DNA from: Moringa oleifera
Lineage: Eukaryota > Streptophyta > Magnoliopsida > Brassicales > Moringaceae
DNA length: 64,000 bases
Direction: 5' to 3'
Assembly (NCBI GenBank): GCA_021397835.1
Contig: JAJFZO010000609.1
Location: 11,534,001-11,598,000, forward strand
The notes under the pieces are model-generated. The model searched no databases, was not told where the DNA came from, and was given only the letters and a program-made list of their open reading frames with translations. Position numbers and translations under genes: made by a program. Every line of letters begins with the position of its first letter. The stretch's first letter is position 1. Of this stretch, positions 58,406 to 64,000 are shown in pieces.

Positions 58406-61224
58406 GTGGTGGAGGGAAGGACTCAGCTACTTCTTGCTGGACAACTAATAACCCAGCTGGTAGGTTCGGTGCTTCATGCTATGTTTTGGTGCGTGTGACA
58501 ATCTATCAAATAAAGAAAATTGGATGAAATGTTTTCCGATGAAAAAACAATCTAATAAAGAAAATTGAGCCATTTTTTGACAAATCAGAATCAATTCATT
58601 AATTGAAGGAAAATTAGATCATTTTCATCTGTCTAATTTTGTAACAATGGGTGGTTTTGCTCTTTCTGAGTGTACGTCAGAAAACAGTGAGTTTTCCAGA
58701 AGAATTGCTGTTCTCTTTAGTATACTCAGAGATGGTCAAGAATTACGAGTGAGTGTTTATACGCACTTATATAGATTTTAATGAAAATTTGAAATTGATT
58801 TCCACCGAATTTAATTTTAAGCTATACTTATCAAATGGCTTAAAATTTAATCTCAGCTTCTTCTTTTTTTCCTCTTTTCCGGAAAGGATCGGTCCTCTCA
58901 ATTAAGTTTTCAGATGGTTGATGCATGCATGATGCTGGGCATACCTTATACACATCTTCGATATCAATTAATTGACTTTGACCTTGTAATTAATTAGCCA
59001 TAACTGGTTTCATCATGAATGGAAAAACCTAGAAAACATGTATCCATAATTTTTTTGACTAATTAAGATTAGTTAACGGGAGACCCGTCTGAACTCTTGT
59101 GCATGTTCATATAGCAGTCTCCCATTTGAGGTCAGCCTGCAGACCAGTTATCCTTGATCTAAAATGTTCGTTTTGTTAATATATGATACGATTAATTAAT
59201 GCTTACTTTGTTTGCTTAATTTATTGTATTGACTATTCTAACATCGCTTTTGGTGATATTTCCATGAGTACTATGCGATGTGAATATATTATATATAGAT
59301 ATTCATGATCAAAACAGTATATATTAATAGGTTGACTTGCTCATAATCCTAAAGTCATTCCGTGTTGATTATGCAACTCTATTTGTATTGTTAAAATAGC
59401 CAAACAATGGTTGCACTAGGTATACTTGAAAAGATGAGACAAATCCAGGGCAACCAGAGCTTCCAGGAACCCTACCCATTTGATTATAGGTCTTCTAGGG
59501 CATAAGATAAAAATAAGAAGCACAGTCTACGGCTTTCTCAGCCATAGCTAATGAGAAATACAAGTAATGAAATAAGAGATTAGATAGCAGCCCTTGCTGT
59601 CGTCAACAAACAGTACTGATCGCCACAGAAATATGAGGCTTGTGATTGATAGATTTTGGATTTCTTGACACGGTGGAAGAAAAGTGCGAGAATCTCTTAG
59701 AGACTTTGCCTGAGAGGTAAAGAAGAAACTCCCTGGAAAGGAAGCCATAGAATTCGGAGTTAGCTTTAATACCTTAGATGACGCAATGATATTGGAAATC
59801 AAGATATGTAGGGACTTGAACTTTGGTAGCATGCATGCTTGCCATCTGGACCAAAAACCTCTATAGTAGTCATGACTAAGATATGTGTGATAGATGTATC
59901 GAATTTGTCATTTTCATGGTGTACAAGAATTTGGCAGGATTGCTGAGACGTCTCCAGTGGAAAATAGTAGAGAGACAGATAGCATTCTATGTTTCTTTTT
60001 GCATTACTTTCTGGGTTAAAGCTGCTAGCTATCTTTGATATGACATGATCCTGGCAGTTTCCTTGATTTGTGGGTATGAAAAATTAAGTATATAGATAGT
60101 CACACAACATGAGTTTCCTGGCTGTATCCACCCAGTTAATTAGCTTTTTCTTTCTCTGAAGGAGAAGACAGAATTGTAGAGCTTGATACAGGAGTGGAGA
60201 GTCTGTGCTAGCTGATTCATGTTTTCCTGTTGAAACCATGCAATAATTTAGTAGATTAGAAGTTTACTAAATGACTAAGACTGATCCCAAGTGCCTTTCC
60301 CTCTCAGAAGTTCAAAATCTTGTCTTAATTCAAACTCAGATACCACTAGATATTCGAAGAACTAACTCAGAAACTGGATTAGAACCATTGAAAGGTTAGG
60401 CAAACTACCATTACCCAATTGAAAATTCTATATTTCTCTTTGTTTGGTACTTGGGAACTTTAGAATTTAAGAAAATTTTCAGGAACAAGCCTTATTTAAT
60501 TTCTACTGGCTGCCTCACGGATTCAATTGGCTAGGAAGCTGTCTTGTGTCAATGAACCTTCCCAGGAAAATGAAAGTGAAGTATCTTGTAATCCTATCCT
60601 CTAAATATATATTCCATGCAGACTATCAATTTAGTCAAGATTTTTTTTCTTTTTTATTCTATTTTCCGTCGAGTAAAGCTATAGAGATGAATATTTTAAT
60701 TAGCCAAGCTTATATCCATTGATGTTAAATAGTCCAGTTATCAAGAGAAGAAAGCAAACCTGTTGGCCAATCTTGGCTAACACATGCATCAACAAGCCCC
60801 CCATAATACCATAAATTTCTCTGTTCCTGTGGTAGACATCAAACAAGTATAAAGATGTGGCGAAATCAGCTAGGGTTACAGTGCTCAAATCATTCTATTC
60901 TTGAATAGATTATTTCTTCGTTGTTCTTCCCGAATTGATTATTTCTCATTATTAATTTTGGAGTTTAGTTTGCTTCATTAAGCAATAGTTCTTAGGAGGA
61001 AGATGACACAAATCACAACCACCTTTCCTTTGGAAAACCAACTTATGAGATATGATGACATATAATACAATGCTAGAGCAATTGATATCATAGTTTTGAT
61101 AAAATTGTAAAACCGTACAATTTGCCACATGAAAGCCCTCTTGGAAACAGGCAAGATCAGAAAAAAAAAAAAAAGATGAAACACTGATCATCTGTTATTG
61201 CCATATAATTAAGCATAGCATAAC
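58406..61224. other. Intergenic spacer between the FMO and KCS genes
   Basis: 2.8 kb: FMO promoter side on the left, KCS 3' flank on the right. AT-rich; the short open frames at 59.5-59.8 kb and 60.7-61.2 kb have no recognisable features. Nothing else seen. Confidence 0.65.
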
Positions 61225-63511
61225 CTAAATACCCACCGGGTACCTATCGCTGCAATCCAGCCAGGGATTAACAGAAGGCTTCTTGATACGGCGCATGGAG
61301 CGCCAAACCAGGCTGTTACACTTAAATCCAGACCCGAAAGCCAGCTGCCAGACCCTGTCGCCTCTCCTCACCCTCTCTTTAGCCTCCAAGTAAGCCAGCT
61401 CATACCATATGCTACTGCTGGATGTGTTGCCGAAGCGGTGCAGTGTCATCCTGGAGGCCTCCATGTTGTCCTCGCTGAGTCCCAGGTTCTTCTGCAGCCC
61501 GTCGAGCACGTTTCTGCTCGCGGCGTGTACGCAGAAGTGCTCGAACGCCAGCTTGTAGTCTGGGATGTAGGGTTTTGAGGAAGTGCCTGATTGCTGGGAC
61601 TTCTTGTTACCAGCTAAGTATCTCCACAGTAGGGTTGCGAAGAAGAGGAGCTGCTCCGAGAAGGGTAACACGAGAGGCCCAAGCGTGGTGATGTTGGTCT
61701 TCAGGGCATCTCCTCCTATTTCCATTAGGTCTTTGCTGACCTTCAGTCCCTTGAAGCCCCGCTCATCTTCTTCCTGGTAAACACACCTGAATCCAGGCCA
61801 AGATTTTCAGATTAAATGATTACTTCTGACCCACCAAAAAAAAAAAAATGAATTAAGCCCAAGATTTTTAACATCCCCATTAGTGCATTTCTGCTTGAGT
61901 GAATGCATTAAACTACCAAAGCCAACCCCATTAATATTAGAAGGTCAGAGATTTTTATCCCTTCGGGTCCAACTGGGGACAGATAAAATTAAGAGAGCAA
62001 GCTCTCCATGTGAATGCATTTCTGCTTGAGTGAATGCATTGAACTACCAAAGCCAGCCCCATTAATATTAGAAGGTCAGAGAGTTTTATCCCTTCGGATC
62101 CAAATGGGGACAGATAAAATTAAGAGAGCAAGCTCTCCATGTGCTAATATTAACTCCATCTCTACCTAAAAGCCTATCTATGGAGGCATTGCCCTACAAG
62201 GCCTATCCTGAGACAGTGATCTGCAGGCTCTCTTTGCTAATTTGGGCCTAACTCGTTGGTCCTACAGATGTTTTGGTCCCTCGCTTTGGACACTTTTAAG
62301 GTGACAATTTTAAATGCACAAGCACTTTCTCTACGAAACCCAACTAGAAAAGAGATACCCAATAATGGCAGTCAGATGGATCAAACCTGAAGCTGCGGTC
62401 ATCGGCGCCTTTATGGGTGCGAACAAGGTGCTCCAGGCGATACTTGGCGCGGCGGTAGTCACGGCGGCGGTTGGAGAGGAGGACGGCGGAGCAGCCCATC
62501 CTGAAGAAGCAATTGGGGATGAGCATGGAGCGGTCTGTGCCAGGGTACCAGTTGTAGCCCACCATCTCGGTGCTGACCACCACGGCGTAGTTGTTGGGGT
62601 TGGACTGCAACATGTCACGGGCCAGGTCCACGGCGATGATCCCGGCGCTGCAACCCATGCCACCAAGGTTGTAGCTTAAGATGTTGCCTCTCATCTTGTA
62701 GTGGTTTATTATCATGGCGGAGAGAGATGGTGTTGGGTTGAAGATGCTGCAGTTCACCACCAGAACCCCGACGTCCTTCGGCCGGATCCTAGTTTTCTGA
62801 AAGAGCTCGTCCAGGGCCCCGAACATCACCGTTGAAGCCTCCAGGCGGCCTTCTCGCATGGTACTGCAGCTTTCAGGGGATACGAGGGCCTTGGGGACGT
62901 AGGTTTCATCACCAATGCCCGACGACTGCAGGATCCTTCTCTGGAACTCCAGGCTTGACTCGTCGAACTTGCCTGATTTCCTGGCTAGCTCGATGAACTG
63001 CTCCTTCGTCACCTGATATGAATCATAATAAGCAAAGTTTATTTCTGAAATCAAATTGATAATTAACAAACCTTACAGTATCTGAAAATACATATACCTT
63101 AAAATCGTCACTAGGCCGAAAGCAAGCAAAATCGATCAGGTAAATGGAGCGAGGCCTTGACATGAAGTAAGCCGAGACAGTGAACACAAAAACTCCAAAG
63201 AAGCCAAGCACTGTAGCGAGATCATACCGAGCATCTTCCCACAGCTTCTTCCACAGCTCCTCCCTACTAAGACTGCCCACCTCCGCACTAAACACGAGGA
63301 CCAAGACGGGTATTGTGACCAAGTAAATGGCATGGTTGATCAGATAATGGTACCCCAACTTCACGTACTTGAGGTTCACAGACTGAAGAAAATCCGGCAG
63401 CCGTCTCCGGACCCTCACGGAAAACGTCAAGGAGCCGGCGTTCGGCCCCGACGATTCAATCCCGCGGTTCACAATCTCTGTCGACAAGAGATCTTGTTCA
63501 CCTCTAGCCAT
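61225..63511 (-). CDS. KCS: 3-ketoacyl-CoA synthase (very-long-chain fatty acid elongation)
   Basis: Exons: 63511-63098, 63012-62387, 61786-61225, joining to 533 residues. KCS condenses malonyl-CoA with acyl-CoA, the first and chain-length-setting step of very-long-chain fatty acid elongation at the ER. Two N-terminal membrane segments (about residues 55-75 and 98-117) precede [16 protein letters not shown]. The catalytic Cys is about residue 259 in [10 protein letters not shown]. The conserved His region [10 protein letters not shown] and the Asn in FGNTSSSS complete the active site, and [17 protein letters not shown] is typical. The extended N-terminus (about 35 residues before [20 protein letters not shown]) is longer than in KCS11. 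Subfamily is near KCS4/9/11/17 by eye; exact paralogue unassigned. A 131-bp duplication lies in its second intron. Confidence 0.94.
61884..62143. repeat. 131-bp tandem duplication in KCS intron 2
   Basis: The unit starting tgcatttctgcttgag at 61884 recurs at 62015 and continues to about 62143. The copies differ at only a handful of positions, so the duplication is recent compared with the transposon relics. It lies wholly inside the intron 61787-62386. Confidence 0.92.
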
Positions 63512-63556
63512 GGTTGATCGTTAATCTGAGAAGAAATGGCTGAAGGGATAGGATTG

Positions 63557-63565
63557 TATATATAA
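63557..63565 (-). promoter_or_regulatory. TATA box of the KCS gene
   Basis: TATATATAA region (TTATATATA on the minus strand) 46-54 bp before the ATG at 63511, implying a very short leader of about 20 nt. Confidence 0.5.
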
Positions 63566-64000
63566 GTATGAAGTATCTAAAATGAATTAAGATGGTGGGT
63601 GGGGTGCAGTTAATGAATTCACCAACTTGAGTTGGATGTGGTTGGGAGATTTCAACTGCCTTAAATTCTTCATTCAATGAAAAATTGGCCGAATTCAAAG
63701 ATCAAAATCATGGGTTCCCTTTTTTTTTTTCGTTCTTATTTGTGGTAATTTAAGATCAAGTTTGAAGTTGTCATCAGCACGTAGTACTCTTCGTCATGCT
63801 TCCCGTGATACACTATCAAAAAGAACAAATCAAGACATGTGGGAAGTAGTTGCAGCCACCAGCTGGCTTTACTGTACAAAGCCACAGCCTTGACTGCATA
63901 AAAAGAAAATGGCTACGGGCCTTTCCAGCTTTTATGCCCATTCAAGTTAGCAGGCCAACTTGGTTTCCAAATTTAATCTTAATTTCACAAGCATTTGCAG
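63566..64000. other. KCS upstream region
   Basis: 435 bp to the window edge, with a T run at 63719-63730. No gene or repeat recognised. Confidence 0.7.

Noticed and set aside
62314..62679. Plus-strand 121-residue frame rich in Ala/Gly/Val
   Set aside because: Antisense shadow of the KCS second exon in GC-rich coding sequence.
46048..63511. ACP, FMO and KCS as a biosynthetic gene cluster
   Set aside because: The genes act in different compartments and common pathways, are widely spaced and mixed with unrelated genes. No specialised-metabolism set is present.
1..64000. Conserved microRNA precursors
   Set aside because: Scanned by eye for the common plant miRNA sequences (for example miR156, 160, 164, 166, 169, 172, 390, 396) and saw none with a hairpin partner. 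A folding search could still find others.

Overview
This is a 64 kb piece of plant nuclear DNA, almost certainly from a eudicot and probably a rosid. The genes are split by GT-AG introns (one GC-AG). Plant-only families are present (JAZ/TIFY, FAX, KCS, plastid ACP, FMO1-type monooxygenase), spacers are AT-rich, and the introns carry plant retroelement relics. I cannot name the species. I joined exons by eye. In every multi-exon model the exon phases add up to an open frame, which supports the models.

Layout: (1) 1-17.3 kb, minus: BIG5/MIN7, a Sec7 ARF-GEF. 27 coding exons (1492 codons) are visible and the C-terminus runs off the left edge. Its introns hold a complete small LTR element (TRIM), a 5'-truncated LINE with a hAT-like MITE nested in it, and two SINE-like relics. 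(2) 18.0-18.5 kb, minus: a single-exon RING-H2 protein. (3) 22.3-26.8 kb, minus: a FYVE plus ankyrin protein with a GC-AG intron. (4) 27.5-31.2 kb, plus: a JAZ11/JAZ12-type TIFY3 repressor. (5) 32.5-34.6 kb, minus: a FAX2-like plastid fatty acid exporter. (6) 36.7-38.0 kb, plus: an F-box protein of the HAWAIIAN SKIRT-like group. (7) 39.3-41.0 kb, plus: AIP2-type RING E3. (8) 42.1-45.8 kb, plus: DUF1350 plastid alpha/beta-hydrolase-like protein. (9) 46.0-46.8 kb, minus: plastid acyl carrier protein. (10) 52.8-54.6 kb, plus: a plant-specific protein with polyGln and polySer tracts. (11) 56.2-58.3 kb, minus: FMO1-clade monooxygenase. (12) 61.2-63.5 kb, minus: 3-ketoacyl-CoA synthase.

The genes are independently transcribed and do not form an operon or an obvious biosynthetic cluster. 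Two themes recur. One is acyl-lipid metabolism: ACP carries the growing acyl chain in the plastid, FAX exports free fatty acids, and KCS elongates acyl-CoA at the ER. The other is hormone and immune signalling: the MIN7-type ARF-GEF, JAZ, AIP2 and an FMO1-like enzyme. The gene order recalls two paralogous Arabidopsis segments (At3g43300-At3g43540 and At5g20885-At5g20910), so the clustering is better explained by ancestral gene order than by function. I found no CRISPR array, no clear tRNA or rRNA gene and no clearly new system. The most informative items are the intact TRIM, the nested LINE/MITE next to a BIG5 splice acceptor, the GC-AG intron, the conserved Jas intron, and the JAZ-proximal G-box.
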